This document shows, piece by piece, positions 15,484 to 24,006 of a DNA stretch of 64,000 bases. A program made the translations under genes and the position numbers. This DNA comes from Azospirillum sp. SYSU D00513 (lineage in GTDB: Bacteria > Pseudomonadota > Alphaproteobacteria > Azospirillales > Azospirillaceae): contig NZ_JAFIQV010000025.1 of NCBI RefSeq assembly GCF_017356015.1, forward strand, positions 44,420-108,419, in the 5' to 3' direction. Position 1 is the first letter of the stretch. Each line of letters begins with the position of its first letter. Under the pieces are notes generated by a model that was given only the letters and a program-made list of their open reading frames with translations, made no database searches and was not told the DNA's origin.

Positions 15484-17145
15484 TCAATCCGCCAATTGTA
15501 TGGTCACCCTCCGATCCTCACGGCCCATCACCCGGTCCCGTCCCGCCGCCTTGGCGGCGTAGAGAAGCTCGTCCGCGCGCCGAAGCAGGGCGGCCTCGTC
15601 GAGCGCCGGAATCCATTCGGCGACGCCGGCGCTGAAGGTGACGCGTAGCGTGTCGCCCGACGGCGTCAGGACCGGGCGGCCGGACAGCCGGAGCCGCAGC
15701 CGCTCGGCCAGCGCCGTGGCGCCCTCCAGCCCGGTGCCCGGTAGCAGGAGGGAGAATTCCTCCCCGCCGAGCCGGCCCGCCGCGTCCTTCGCGCCGATGG
15801 TTTCGCGGATCACGGTGGCGACCGCCAGCAGCACCTCGTCCCCCGTCGCGTGGCCGTGGGCGTCGTTGATGCGCTTGAAGCCGTCGAGGTCGAGGCTGAC
15901 GAGGCTGAAGACCGTGCCGTCGGCGCGGCAACGCTCGATCTCCTCGCGAAGCCGGCCGGTGAAGGCGCGGCGGTTGAACAGCTCGGTCAGCGGGTCGCGG
16001 TGGGCGAGGTGCGAGACCTCGGCGAGGAGCGCTTCGACCTGCGCGGTGCGCTGGGCGACCTCCCCCTCCAGCCGGCGGGTGATGACGCCGAGCAGCAGGT
16101 GGATCAGCCCGGCGATCAGCAGGAAGGCGAGGACGGCGACGCCAACATTGACGAGCTGGCTGCGCTCGAAGGCGTGCACGGCGTCGTCCACGTCCACCCA
16201 GGCGAGGACGCTGCCCACGGCCGCCCGGCCGGGGTCCTCCTTGCCGAGATGGTCGCGCAGGGGAAAGCGGGTGGCGGCGAGCCAGCGGTCGCCCACCCGC
16301 ACCAGCGCCGCCTCGGCCGTGGCGAGTTCGGCGCCCTGGACGGGGTCCATCAGCACGCGGGTGATGGCGGGGTTGGTCGAGGCCTCGATCAGCCAGTCGC
16401 CGGTGCGCCGGTCGTCGGTGAAGGTCGCCCCCAGGGCGTAGCCGTCCATGCGCCGCTCCACCGCCGCGCGGTCGAGCAGGATGGCGGTGCCGCAGCGGGA
16501 ACTGGGGCAGATGGGGATCATCATGGTGTCGAGCGACGTCCCCACCTCCACGACGCCGAGCGGGCGGTCCCCGGCCACCGGCACGGCGGCGCGCAGCCCG
16601 ACCGACAGGCGGTCGATGTCGAATCCCGTCGCGGCGCGCCGGCTGGCCGCCACCCGCGCCACCAGGGAATCCGGTCCCTCAGCGCGGTCGCCGTGGGCAT
16701 AGGGCGTTTCCGCCCGCAGGAACACCGTGCCGTCCGGCGGCAGGTAGAAAGAGAGCTGCCGCAGCAGGTAGCGGAAGCGGAGCTGCGTCCAGCGCGGGCC
16801 GACGATGTCCATCAGCGCCTGGCGGTGGCGCTCGACCTCCCCGGACGCGGCATCGCCCCCGGGGTCCGCCGCAAGGGCCTCGCCCGCCGCCGCGAGATGC
16901 GTCTTCACGTCCTCCAGCTCGGCGACGAAGCTCGCGATCTCCATCAGCTTCAGTTCGGTTGTGTAGAGGGCGATGGAGAAGCCCTCGCGCAGCGTGGCCG
17001 CACGGTCGTGCATGGCAGCCATCAGCGCGTCGCGCGCCGTCGCTGCGCCGACCGCGACGAGGCCGATGTCCGTCGCCAGAAGCGCCGCGCAGAGTGACAG
17101 GAAGATTCGGTTCTTACGCGTCATGACCCGATCGTGCGCCTTCAT
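15484..17145 (-). CDS. Membrane-anchored diguanylate cyclase (GGDEF)
   Basis: A 553-aa protein from the ATG at 17145; an ATG at 17124 is also possible. One N-terminal helix (RIFLSLCAALLATDIGLVAV) and a second before the catalytic part (VNVGVAVLAFLLIAGLIHLL) bracket a large periplasmic sensor domain of about 310 residues, possibly Cache-like. The GGDEF domain has DPLTELFNRRAF, the metal-binding DLDGFKRIND and an intact active site GRLGGEEFSLLLP, so it should make c-di-GMP. The inhibitory I-site is degenerate: GAKD stands where RxxD is expected. It is a single-gene unit. Confidence 0.9.
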   Translation of the reverse strand: MKAHDRVMTRKNRIFLSLCAALLATDIGLVAVGAATARDALMAAMHDRAATLREGFSIALYTTELKLMEIASFVAELEDVKTHLAAAGEALAADPGGDAASGEVERHRQALMDIVGPRWTQLRFRYLLRQLSFYLPPDGTVFLRAETPYAHGDRAEGPDSLVARVAASRRAATGFDIDRLSVGLRAAVPVAGDRPLGVVEVGTSLDTMMIPICPSSRCGTAILLDRAAVERRMDGYALGATFTDDRRTGDWLIEASTNPAITRVLMDPVQGAELATAEAALVRVGDRWLAATRFPLRDHLGKEDPGRAAVGSVLAWVDVDDAVHAFERSQLVNVGVAVLAFLLIAGLIHLLLGVITRRLEGEVAQRTAQVEALLAEVSHLAHRDPLTELFNRRAFTGRLREEIERCRADGTVFSLVSLDLDGFKRINDAHGHATGDEVLLAVATVIRETIGAKDAAGRLGGEEFSLLLPGTGLEGATALAERLRLRLSGRPVLTPSGDTLRVTFSAGVAEWIPALDEAALLRRADELLYAAKAAGRDRVMGREDRRVTIQLAD

Positions 17146-17442
17146 GCGCACCTGGCCAGGTGCGCTTTCCTGCCGCATCCGTTTCCGGATGCGCCGTTGG
17201 GCGCACATGAATGCATGGCGCGCTGCCGACCGCGCAGATAGGGGCAGCGTCCACCAGAGGTAAAGTGAAGCTTTGATGACTCGCACCCCAGGACGTGCCG
17301 CTTCCCTGAAAACGGTGGGTCCCGGAAACCGCTCAAGCCTTCCCTTGTTGTTCAGGGGAAAGGGTGAGGGGTGCGACAGGAACGCCCTCCCCGCTCATGC
17401 CCCCGTCCGGGGGCGCGTCACGAACGAAGGATCCTCATCGAC

Positions 17443-18387
17443 ATGGCTTATGAACTGGTCCCGGGAGAGACCTGCGACGCGGCGGTGCGCCGCATCGTCG
17501 GCGAGCAGCTCGGAGGTGCGGCCGACGCGCTCCAGCGCGACGGCTCCTCGCGGCACGAGGCCGTGCACGAGGCCCGCAAGGCCTGCAAGAAGGCGCGCGC
17601 CGCGCTGCGGCTCGCCCGCGGCTCCATGGAAGAGAAGCCCTTTCGCCGGCTGAACGCGGCGATCCGCGACGCCCAGGGCAAGCTCTCCGGCGCCCGCGAC
17701 AGCGCGGTCATCATCCAGACGCTCGACAAGCTGCGGTCGCAGTGCGGCGAGGAGCTGGCCGGCGGCGGGATCGATGCCTTCCGCGAGGTCCTTGTCGAGC
17801 GCTGCCGCCGGGTGGAGGCGGAGCAGCTCAGCGGCGGTGACGCCTTCGAACCGGTCGTGGCCATGCTGCGCTCCGCGCAGGAGGAGGCTGGAAGGCTGCC
17901 GATCGACGGCAAGGGCTTCGACGTGCTGCGCCCCGGCCTGCGCCGGATCTACCGGACCGGCCGCTCGATGCGCAACGGCGCCTTCCGGGATTCGGAGACG
18001 GCTCATGAATGGCGCAAGCAGGCCAAGAATCTCTGGTACACGATCCGGCTGATGGAGCCGGTCTGGCCGGGTCCGCTCGGCTGCCTGGGCGGGGAGCTGG
18101 AGGATCTGAGCGAGCGTCTGGGCGATCATCACGACCTCGCCGTCCTGCTGCACACGGCCGCCGACGCCGGCCAGGACGAGGCCACCGTCGCCGCGCTGAG
18201 GACGGCGGTCGAGCGGCGCCAGGGCGAGCTGGAACGCAAGGGCGCCCTGCTCGGCGAAAAGATCTTCGCCGAGCGGACGGACTGCTTCCTCGACCGCATG
18301 GAAGCCTACTGGTCCATCTGGAACCGCAAGGCACGCGACCGTGCCGCCGCCCGCCGCCCCGTCGAGGAGGCCGTGGCGGGAGCCTAG
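17443..18387 (+). CDS. CHAD domain-containing protein
   Basis: A 314-aa all-helical, charged protein. The signature conserved histidines and basic residues are in SRHEAVHEARKACKKARAAL (about residues 37-57), HEWRKQAKNLWYTIRLM, and LGDHHDLAVLLH. CHAD domains bind polyphosphate, and the family often accompanies CYTH triphosphatases; no CYTH domain is present here. The start at 17443 begins the domain; the earlier ATG at 17371 lies in unrelated sequence. It is divergent from the diguanylate cyclase, with about 300 bp between. Confidence 0.9.
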   Translation: MAYELVPGETCDAAVRRIVGEQLGGAADALQRDGSSRHEAVHEARKACKKARAALRLARGSMEEKPFRRLNAAIRDAQGKLSGARDSAVIIQTLDKLRSQCGEELAGGGIDAFREVLVERCRRVEAEQLSGGDAFEPVVAMLRSAQEEAGRLPIDGKGFDVLRPGLRRIYRTGRSMRNGAFRDSETAHEWRKQAKNLWYTIRLMEPVWPGPLGCLGGELEDLSERLGDHHDLAVLLHTAADAGQDEATVAALRTAVERRQGELERKGALLGEKIFAERTDCFLDRMEAYWSIWNRKARDRAAARRPVEEAVAGA

Positions 18388-18406
18388 CGGCACCTTTCCC
18401 CGGCGG

Positions 18407-19333
18407 TCAGGCCCCGAGCCGCGCCGACAGAGCCCGCAGCCCTTCGGCGGTCACCGTGGCGCCGCCGCAGACGATCACCAGCACCCGCTCGAAGGTTTGC
18501 AGGGCCTCGTGCCGCCCATAGGCCAGGGCCAGCGACGCGCCGCAGGCGGGTTCGACCAGCAGCCGGTGATCGTCCAGGAAGTCCAGGCAGGCGCGGACCG
18601 CCTGCCCGTCCGACACGACCGCGCTGGTCACCGGATGGCGGGCGGTCCAGTCGAAGGCCGCCTCGCAGACCCGGCGAGCACCGAGCGAGGTGGCGACGCT
18701 GGCGATGCCCGGCAGTTCCACCCGGCGGCCCGCCGCCACCGACTGCGCCAGGGAATCGGCCCCGGCGGTCTCCACCGCCACGACCGGCACGTCGTCCCAG
18801 CCGTTGCGGCGCAGCCCCTCCACGACGCCGCACATCAGCCCGCCGCCGCCGACCGACAGCACCACGGCGTCCGGCCGCCAGCCGGCCGCCGCCACCTCGT
18901 CGATCATGCTGGCGTGCCCCCGCCACAGCAACGGGTCGTCGAAGGGGTGCAGGAAGGCGTCGCGTTCGCCGATCAGCGCCTGGGCGTGGGCGTTCGCCTC
19001 CTGCCAGGAAGGGCCGTGCACGATCACCTCGGCCTCCTCCTGGCGGATCAGGCCCTTGGCGTGTTCCGACGCCGTTTCCGGCACGACCACGGTCACCGGG
19101 ATGCCGAGCTGGCGGCCGGCATAGGCGACCGCGATGCCGGCGTTGCCGCCCGAGGAGGAGATGAAGCGCCCCGCCCCCCGCTTCGCCTGCTCCTGGCAGG
19201 CGAGGCCGATGCCCCGCAGCTTGAAGGAGCCGGGCGGCTGCAAGGCCTCCATCTTCAGCCAGACGCCGCGGCCGGCGCGGGCCGACAGCGGGCGCGATTC
19301 GAGCAGCGGTGTTTCGATGTGCAGCGGCGTCAT
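18407..19333 (-). CDS. PLP-dependent serine/threonine dehydratase-family protein
   Basis: A 308-aa fold-type II PLP enzyme. The Schiff-base lysine is K38 in PPGSFKLRGIG, the phosphate/substrate loop is SSSGGNAGIAVAY (about 59-71), and the glycine-rich PLP phosphate site is VVLSVGGGGLMCGVVEG. The length is close to L-serine dehydratase/threonine deaminase of the catabolic (SDS-like) type, with no regulatory ACT domain. It deaminates a hydroxy amino acid to a keto acid and ammonia. It lies beyond the terminator of the ethanolamine operon, so it is probably transcribed on its own. Confidence 0.88.
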   Translation of the reverse strand: MTPLHIETPLLESRPLSARAGRGVWLKMEALQPPGSFKLRGIGLACQEQAKRGAGRFISSSGGNAGIAVAYAGRQLGIPVTVVVPETASEHAKGLIRQEEAEVIVHGPSWQEANAHAQALIGERDAFLHPFDDPLLWRGHASMIDEVAAAGWRPDAVVLSVGGGGLMCGVVEGLRRNGWDDVPVVAVETAGADSLAQSVAAGRRVELPGIASVATSLGARRVCEAAFDWTARHPVTSAVVSDGQAVRACLDFLDDHRLLVEPACGASLALAYGRHEALQTFERVLVIVCGGATVTAEGLRALSARLGA

Positions 19334-19430
19334 GGACCGGTCCTCCCTTGGAATGCCCGTACATACGAAGGCCCCAAGCGCCCGTCCACGGGCATGAAGG
19401 CATGCTTGCCATGCCGGGCCGCCGAATGGA

Positions 19431-19466
19431 AAAGGGGCCGCCGCCCCTCCGGACGGCGGCCCCTTT
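19431..19466 (-). terminator. Intrinsic terminator of the ethanolamine operon
   Basis: A 13-bp perfect stem (AAAGGGGCCGCCG with its complement, 10-nt loop) lies 16 nt past the permease stop and is followed on the minus strand by TTTTCC. It is a good rho-independent terminator. Confidence 0.75.
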
Positions 19467-19482
19467 CAAAGAACGCCTTCGG

Positions 19483-20889
19483 TCACTCCGCGGCGGTGCC
19501 CGGCTTCACCGGGGCCATGGACAGCAGCGGGTCGGCCTCGCCGCGCCCGCGCATGCCGGCGGTGAGGCGGTAGAACAGGTAGGCCACGGCCATCAGCCCG
19601 ACGAAGAGCGCGAAGACCAGGGCGTTGAAGTAGATCATCGTGGCGAGCGCGAGCAGCGCCAGCGCCAGCGAGATCGCCGGGAAGACCGGGTAGAAGGGCG
19701 CCCGGTAGGGCCGGTCCAGCGCCGGTTCGGTGGCGCGCAGGCGGAACAGGCTCGCCATGCTCATGATGTACATGACGATGGCGCCGAAGACCGACATGGT
19801 CACGATGTTGGCGGTCAGCGGCAGGCCGCCGATGGTGATGAACTGGTCCGAATAGATCGCCGCGATGCCGACCACGCCGCCGGCCAGCGTCGCCCAGTGC
19901 GGGGTGCGCCGGGTCGGGTGCAGCCGGGCGAAGACCGGCGGCAGGAAGCCGGCGCGGGCCATCGCGAAGATCTGCCGCGAATAGCCCATGATGATGCCGT
20001 GGAAGGAGGCGATCAGGCCGAACAGCCCGATCCAGATCAGCATGTGCAGCCAGCCGCTGGATTCGCCCACCACCGACTTCATGGCCTGGGGCAGCGGGTC
20101 GTTGATGTTGGAGAGCTGCGTCCAGTCGCCGACGCCGCCCGCGAAGATCATCGTGCCGAAGGCCAGCACCACCAGCGTCAGGATGCCGCCGATGTAGGCG
20201 CGCGGCACGGTGCGCCGGGGATCGCGCGTCTCCTCCGCCGCCATGGCCGCCCCCTCGATGGCGAGGAAGAACCAGATGGCGAAGGGGATGGCGGCGAGGA
20301 TGCCGCCCAGCCCCTCCACCGTCAGGCTGTTGGAGCCGGCCCAGCCGTTGTTGGCGAAGTTCGCCCAGGAGAAGCCCGGCGAGACCACCCCCATGAACAC
20401 CACCAGCTCGAAGATGGCGAGCAGCGTCACGAACAGCTCGAAGGTCGCGGCGATGGAGACGCCGGCGATGTTCAGCGCCATGAACAGCACATAGGCGCCG
20501 ACCGCGATCAGCTTGGGATCGAGTGCGGGGAACTGCACGTTCAGATAGGCGCCGATGGCGAGTGCTATGGCCGGCGGCGCGAACAGGAACTCGATCAGCG
20601 TGGCGGAGCCGGCGATGAAGCCGCCCGTCGGCCCGAAGGCCCGGAAGCTGTAGGCGAAGGGACCGCCCGCGTGCGGGATCGCCGTGGTCAGCTCGGTGAA
20701 GCTGAAGATGAAGGTCGTGTACATCGTCGCGATCAGGATCGTCGTGACGAGGAAGCCCAGCGTCCCCGCGGCCGCCCAGCCGTAGCTCCAGCCGAAATAC
20801 TCGCCGGAAATGACGAGGCCGACGGCGATGCCCCAGAGGTGAATCCCGCTGAGGCTCTTCTTCAATTCGGGTTTTGCGCTCCCGGACAT
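19483..20889 (-). CDS. eat: Ethanolamine permease
   Basis: A 468-aa APC-superfamily transporter with twelve hydrophobic helices. It is close to ethanolamine permease in length and in details such as GISGEYFGWSYGW-like text near residue 28 (here GLVISGEYFGWSYGWAAAGT), PHAGGPFAYSFRAFGP and FFLAIEGAAMAAEETRDPRR. It imports ethanolamine for the ammonia-lyase encoded just upstream on the same strand (22-nt gap). A 13-bp hairpin follows its stop. Confidence 0.92.
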   Translation of the reverse strand: MSGSAKPELKKSLSGIHLWGIAVGLVISGEYFGWSYGWAAAGTLGFLVTTILIATMYTTFIFSFTELTTAIPHAGGPFAYSFRAFGPTGGFIAGSATLIEFLFAPPAIALAIGAYLNVQFPALDPKLIAVGAYVLFMALNIAGVSIAATFELFVTLLAIFELVVFMGVVSPGFSWANFANNGWAGSNSLTVEGLGGILAAIPFAIWFFLAIEGAAMAAEETRDPRRTVPRAYIGGILTLVVLAFGTMIFAGGVGDWTQLSNINDPLPQAMKSVVGESSGWLHMLIWIGLFGLIASFHGIIMGYSRQIFAMARAGFLPPVFARLHPTRRTPHWATLAGGVVGIAAIYSDQFITIGGLPLTANIVTMSVFGAIVMYIMSMASLFRLRATEPALDRPYRAPFYPVFPAISLALALLALATMIYFNALVFALFVGLMAVAYLFYRLTAGMRGRGEADPLLSMAPVKPGTAAE

Positions 20890-20911
20890 GTGCTGTGCCC
20901 TCCTGCTCGGT

Positions 20912-21685
20912 TCAAATGCGGTCGATGGGACGCGGCCCGGAACCTTCCGGGCCTTGCAGGGCCGGGGCGTCTTCCTTGAGCGCGACCCCGGTCAGTTTCA
21001 GCCGGCTCGCCTCGCGGGCGAGCCAGCACAGCTTGTCGGCCGCCGCCCCGATGGGCAGGCCGGCGCCATGGATGTTGGAGATGCAGTTGCGCTGGGAATC
21101 CGCCCGGCCGGGCATCGGCGCCCAGGTCAGGTAGACGCCGAGGCTGTCGGCGGCCGACAGGCCCGGCCGTTCCCCCACCAGCAGCGCCACCAGCCGGGCG
21201 CCCAGCAGCGCCCCCACCTCGTCGCCCAGCGCCACCCGCGCCTGGCCGGCCAGCACCACCGGCGCCACGGACCAGCCCGGCAGCCGTTCCAGGCAGGCCC
21301 GCACCAGCGGGGCCGCGTGGGCCTGCACGGCCGCCGCCGACAGCCCGTCGGCGACGACGAAGGCGATGTCCCAGTCGCCGCGCGCCAGAACGGCACGGCT
21401 CGCCTCGTTCAGCCGCCGGCCGAGGTCCGGCCGGCGCAGGTAGGTGGCGCGGTCGGGTGCGGCGCTGTGGACGCGGACCGTTTCCAGCGGGGCGAGGTCC
21501 GCCGCCAGCCGGTCGAAATCCACGGCGCCATGCACCGCGTCGCGGGCGCGGGCGTGGGCGAGCTGGAACTCCAGCAGCGCCCTGGTCGGCAGCCCGTCGC
21601 CGCTGCGCCCCAGCCCGATGCGGGCGCGGGTCGCCTTGCGGAAGCGCAGCCAGGGGTCGGAGTTGTTGTCGGAGCCGTCGGCCAT
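20912..21685 (-). CDS. eutC: Ethanolamine ammonia-lyase small subunit
   Basis: A 257-aa subunit of the adenosylcobalamin-dependent enzyme that splits ethanolamine into acetaldehyde and ammonia. Recognisable parts are WLRFRKATRARIGLGRSGDG at the N-terminus, the central IAFVVADGLSAAAVQAHA, and QRNCISNIHGAGLP near the C-terminus. The ATG at 21685 overlaps the stop of eutB by one base (TGATG), so translation is coupled. The open frame extends upstream through eutB DNA but that part is not this protein. Confidence 0.95.
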   Translation of the reverse strand: MADGSDNNSDPWLRFRKATRARIGLGRSGDGLPTRALLEFQLAHARARDAVHGAVDFDRLAADLAPLETVRVHSAAPDRATYLRRPDLGRRLNEASRAVLARGDWDIAFVVADGLSAAAVQAHAAPLVRACLERLPGWSVAPVVLAGQARVALGDEVGALLGARLVALLVGERPGLSAADSLGVYLTWAPMPGRADSQRNCISNIHGAGLPIGAAADKLCWLAREASRLKLTGVALKEDAPALQGPEGSGPRPIDRI

Positions 21686-23076
21686 CAGGCGATCCTCCCC
21701 AGGAGGTTCCGCACCACCGCGCTCTGCGGCCCGCGCGGCGGCAGGCGCCCCTGCCCGTCCAGCCATCCGGCCTTTTCCAGCCAGGCCGCGAACTCCGGCG
21801 CCGGCGGGCGCTTCAGCAGGTGCCGCAGCCCCAGCACGTCGTGGTAGGACAGGCTCTGGTAATTCAGCATCACGTCGTCGGAGCCGGGCACCGCGATCAG
21901 GAAATTGACGCCGGCGGTGGCGAGCATCGTCATCAGGACGTCCATGTCGTCCTGGTCGGCCTCGGCGTGGTTCGTGTAGCAGACGTCGCAGCCCATCGGC
22001 ACGCCGAGCAGCTTGGCGCAGAAATGGTCCTCCAGCCCGGCGCGGGTGATCTGCTTGGCGTCGAACAGATATTCCGGCCCGATGAAGCCGACGACCGTGT
22101 TGACCAGCAGCGGGTCGTAGGCGCGGGCGACCGCGTAGGCGCGCGCCTCCACCGTCTGCTGGTCCACGCCGTGATGCGCGTCGGCGGACAGGGCCGAGCC
22201 CTGGCCCGTCTCGAAATACATGACGTTCTGCCCGACCGTGCCGCGTTTCAGCGACAGCGCGGCGTCCCGCGCCTCGCGCAGCAGGGCGAGCGAGACGCCG
22301 AAGCCCTGGTTGGCCTTCTCCGTCCCGGCGATGGACTGGAAGACGAGGTCCACCGGCGCGCCGCGCTCGATGGCCTGGATGCTGGTGGTGACGTGGGCGA
22401 GCACGCAGGACTGGACGGGGATGTCGAAGCGCAGCCGCATCGTCTCCAGCATCTCCAGCAGCGTGATGCAGGCCGGCACGTTGTCGGTCGCCGGGTTGAT
22501 GCCGATCACCGCGTCGCCGATGCCGTAGAGCAGCCCGTCCAGCGTGGCGGCGGCGATGCCCGCCGGGTCGTCCGTAGGGTGGTTCGGCTGGAGCCGGCTG
22601 GACAGCCGCCCCGGCAGCCCGACCGTGGTGCGGAACCCCGTGACGACCGAGCATTTCGCCGCCACCGTCACGAGGTCATGGTTGCGCATCAGCTTCGACA
22701 CGGCCGCCGCCATCTCCGGCGTCAGCCCCGGCGCCAGCGCGGCGAGCGTCGCCGTGTCGGCCTCGTAGGACAGAAGCCAGTCGCGGAACTCCCCCACGGT
22801 CATGGAGGCGACCGGGACGAAGGCGGCCTCGTCATGCCCGTCCAGGATCAGCCGCGTGACCTCGTCTGCCTCATAGGGGACCAGCGCCTCGTTCAGGAAG
22901 ACCCGCAAGGGCAGATCGGCCAGCACCATGCGCGCCGCCACTCGGCGCTCATCGCTGTCCGCCGCGATCCCCGCCAGCTCGTCGCCCGAACGGCGCGGCG
23001 AGGCGCAGGCCATCACGGCCCGCAGATCATCGAAGACATGCCGCTGCCGCCCCAGCGTGTGAGCGTATTCCGCCAT
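21685..23076 (-). CDS. eutB: Ethanolamine ammonia-lyase large subunit
   Basis: A 463-aa TIM-barrel catalytic subunit binding cobalamin and ethanolamine. The sequence shows MTVGEFRDWLLSYEADTATL, PGRLSSRLQPNHPTDDPAGI, GDAVIGINPATDN, CVLAHVTTSIQAIERGAPVD, and TVVGFIGPEYLFD. The ATG at 23076 has GGGGAG upstream; the frame is open further back without support. It heads the operon eutB-eutC-permease. No microcompartment shell genes and no reactivase eutA are nearby, so this is the simple, non-carboxysome-like version. It needs supplied or salvaged cobalamin. Confidence 0.95.
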   Translation of the reverse strand: MAEYAHTLGRQRHVFDDLRAVMACASPRRSGDELAGIAADSDERRVAARMVLADLPLRVFLNEALVPYEADEVTRLILDGHDEAAFVPVASMTVGEFRDWLLSYEADTATLAALAPGLTPEMAAAVSKLMRNHDLVTVAAKCSVVTGFRTTVGLPGRLSSRLQPNHPTDDPAGIAAATLDGLLYGIGDAVIGINPATDNVPACITLLEMLETMRLRFDIPVQSCVLAHVTTSIQAIERGAPVDLVFQSIAGTEKANQGFGVSLALLREARDAALSLKRGTVGQNVMYFETGQGSALSADAHHGVDQQTVEARAYAVARAYDPLLVNTVVGFIGPEYLFDAKQITRAGLEDHFCAKLLGVPMGCDVCYTNHAEADQDDMDVLMTMLATAGVNFLIAVPGSDDVMLNYQSLSYHDVLGLRHLLKRPPAPEFAAWLEKAGWLDGQGRLPPRGPQSAVVRNLLGRIA

Positions 23077-23471
23077 AGCAGGCTCCCCGGCCAGACCATT
23101 CCATGAAGCGGTGAGGAGAGAAGCCTCGCACGGGTCCGGCCGGGGCCAGTTGACATTGGAACACAAAATTCATGGGAAGGCCGGGCGCCGGCAGCCCGGC
23201 CCAGCGGGACCGGTCGGGAATGCGGCGTCAGAACTTTGTAAGAAAGCGTGTCAGACGTCCGCCCCCGCGACAGCCCGATACAGCCCACGACAGCCCGTTA
23301 CAAAAAGCCGGGTCCGCCGACACACCCCTGCGACATCCCCCCGCCATAACGGACCCCGCCGGACGAAGACCCCTCGGACGGCGCCCGGCCCGGGTGCCAA
23401 GCGCAGCCCCGCAGCTCCTGGCGACCTTGCCGCCCGGCCGGGCTCCCCAACCGTCGCGAAAGGACATTCCC
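23077..23471. other. Divergent intergenic region between eutB and a small secreted protein
   Basis: About 395 bp. A TTGACA hexamer occurs near 23151 but no good -10 element follows at the right spacing on the plus strand. The part from 23260 is G+C rich with repeated CGACAGCCCG-like words at about 23267-23300. The plus frame is open from 23172 but lacks a binding site until the ATG at 23472. Confidence 0.35.
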
Positions 23472-23786
23472 ATGACGATCCGCCACATCGCCGCCACCGC
23501 CCTGGCGCTGGCCACCCTGGCCGCCGGCCCCGCGCTCGCCGCCGACTTCACCTCCGACCTGCGCGAGGCCAAGGCCGCCAACGGCGCCTGGGCCGAACGC
23601 GAAACCCGCGACACGGTGACCACCCACCTCAGCGTCGCCGAATCCCTGCACGCCCGCGGCCGCGAGACCGAGGCCCGCCAGTACCTGAACTTCGCCCGCG
23701 GCATGCTGGACCTCGACCCGATGGCGGGGGGTGCCGGCGGAACTCAGATCGGCGAAGCGCCTGGGCAGCGGACCGGGATGAACTGA
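23472..23786 (+). CDS. Small secreted hypothetical protein
   Basis: A 104-aa protein with a clear Sec signal peptide (MTIRHIAATALALATLAAGP, cleavage near ALA-AD). A helical mature part follows (DLREAKAANGAWAERETRDT, HLSVAESLHARGRETEARQY), ending in a glycine-rich tail. It contains no cysteine and no known motif. The family is not recognised; similar short, helical periplasmic proteins are common in this group. AAAGGACATTCCC before the ATG supports the start. A hairpin follows at 23804. Confidence 0.7.
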   Translation: MTIRHIAATALALATLAAGPALAADFTSDLREAKAANGAWAERETRDTVTTHLSVAESLHARGRETEARQYLNFARGMLDLDPMAGGAGGTQIGEAPGQRTGMN

Positions 23787-23803
23787 GGGCTGGCGGTTTG
23801 GAG

Positions 23804-23830
23804 GGAGGCCCGCATAAGGTGCGGGCCTCC
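23804..23830 (+). terminator. Hairpin downstream of the small secreted protein gene
   Basis: A 10-bp perfect stem GGAGGCCCGC/GCGGGCCTCC with a 7-nt loop starts 18 nt after the stop. It lacks a T-run, so termination is likely but not certain. Confidence 0.5.
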
Positions 23831-24006
23831 CTAACCTAACACTACACCGCAGTCTGTCGATCTAAAATCAATATTATTCTTGAACATCCCTGCTGCTTAG
23901 ATATGGTTGTTTTTGTTCTATCGACGCCCTCTTATTGTCACCTTAGTAGCCAGATGACCGGCGCGTTAGCAAAATAAATTCACAGCAGACCTTTTGAGCA
24001 GGCTCT

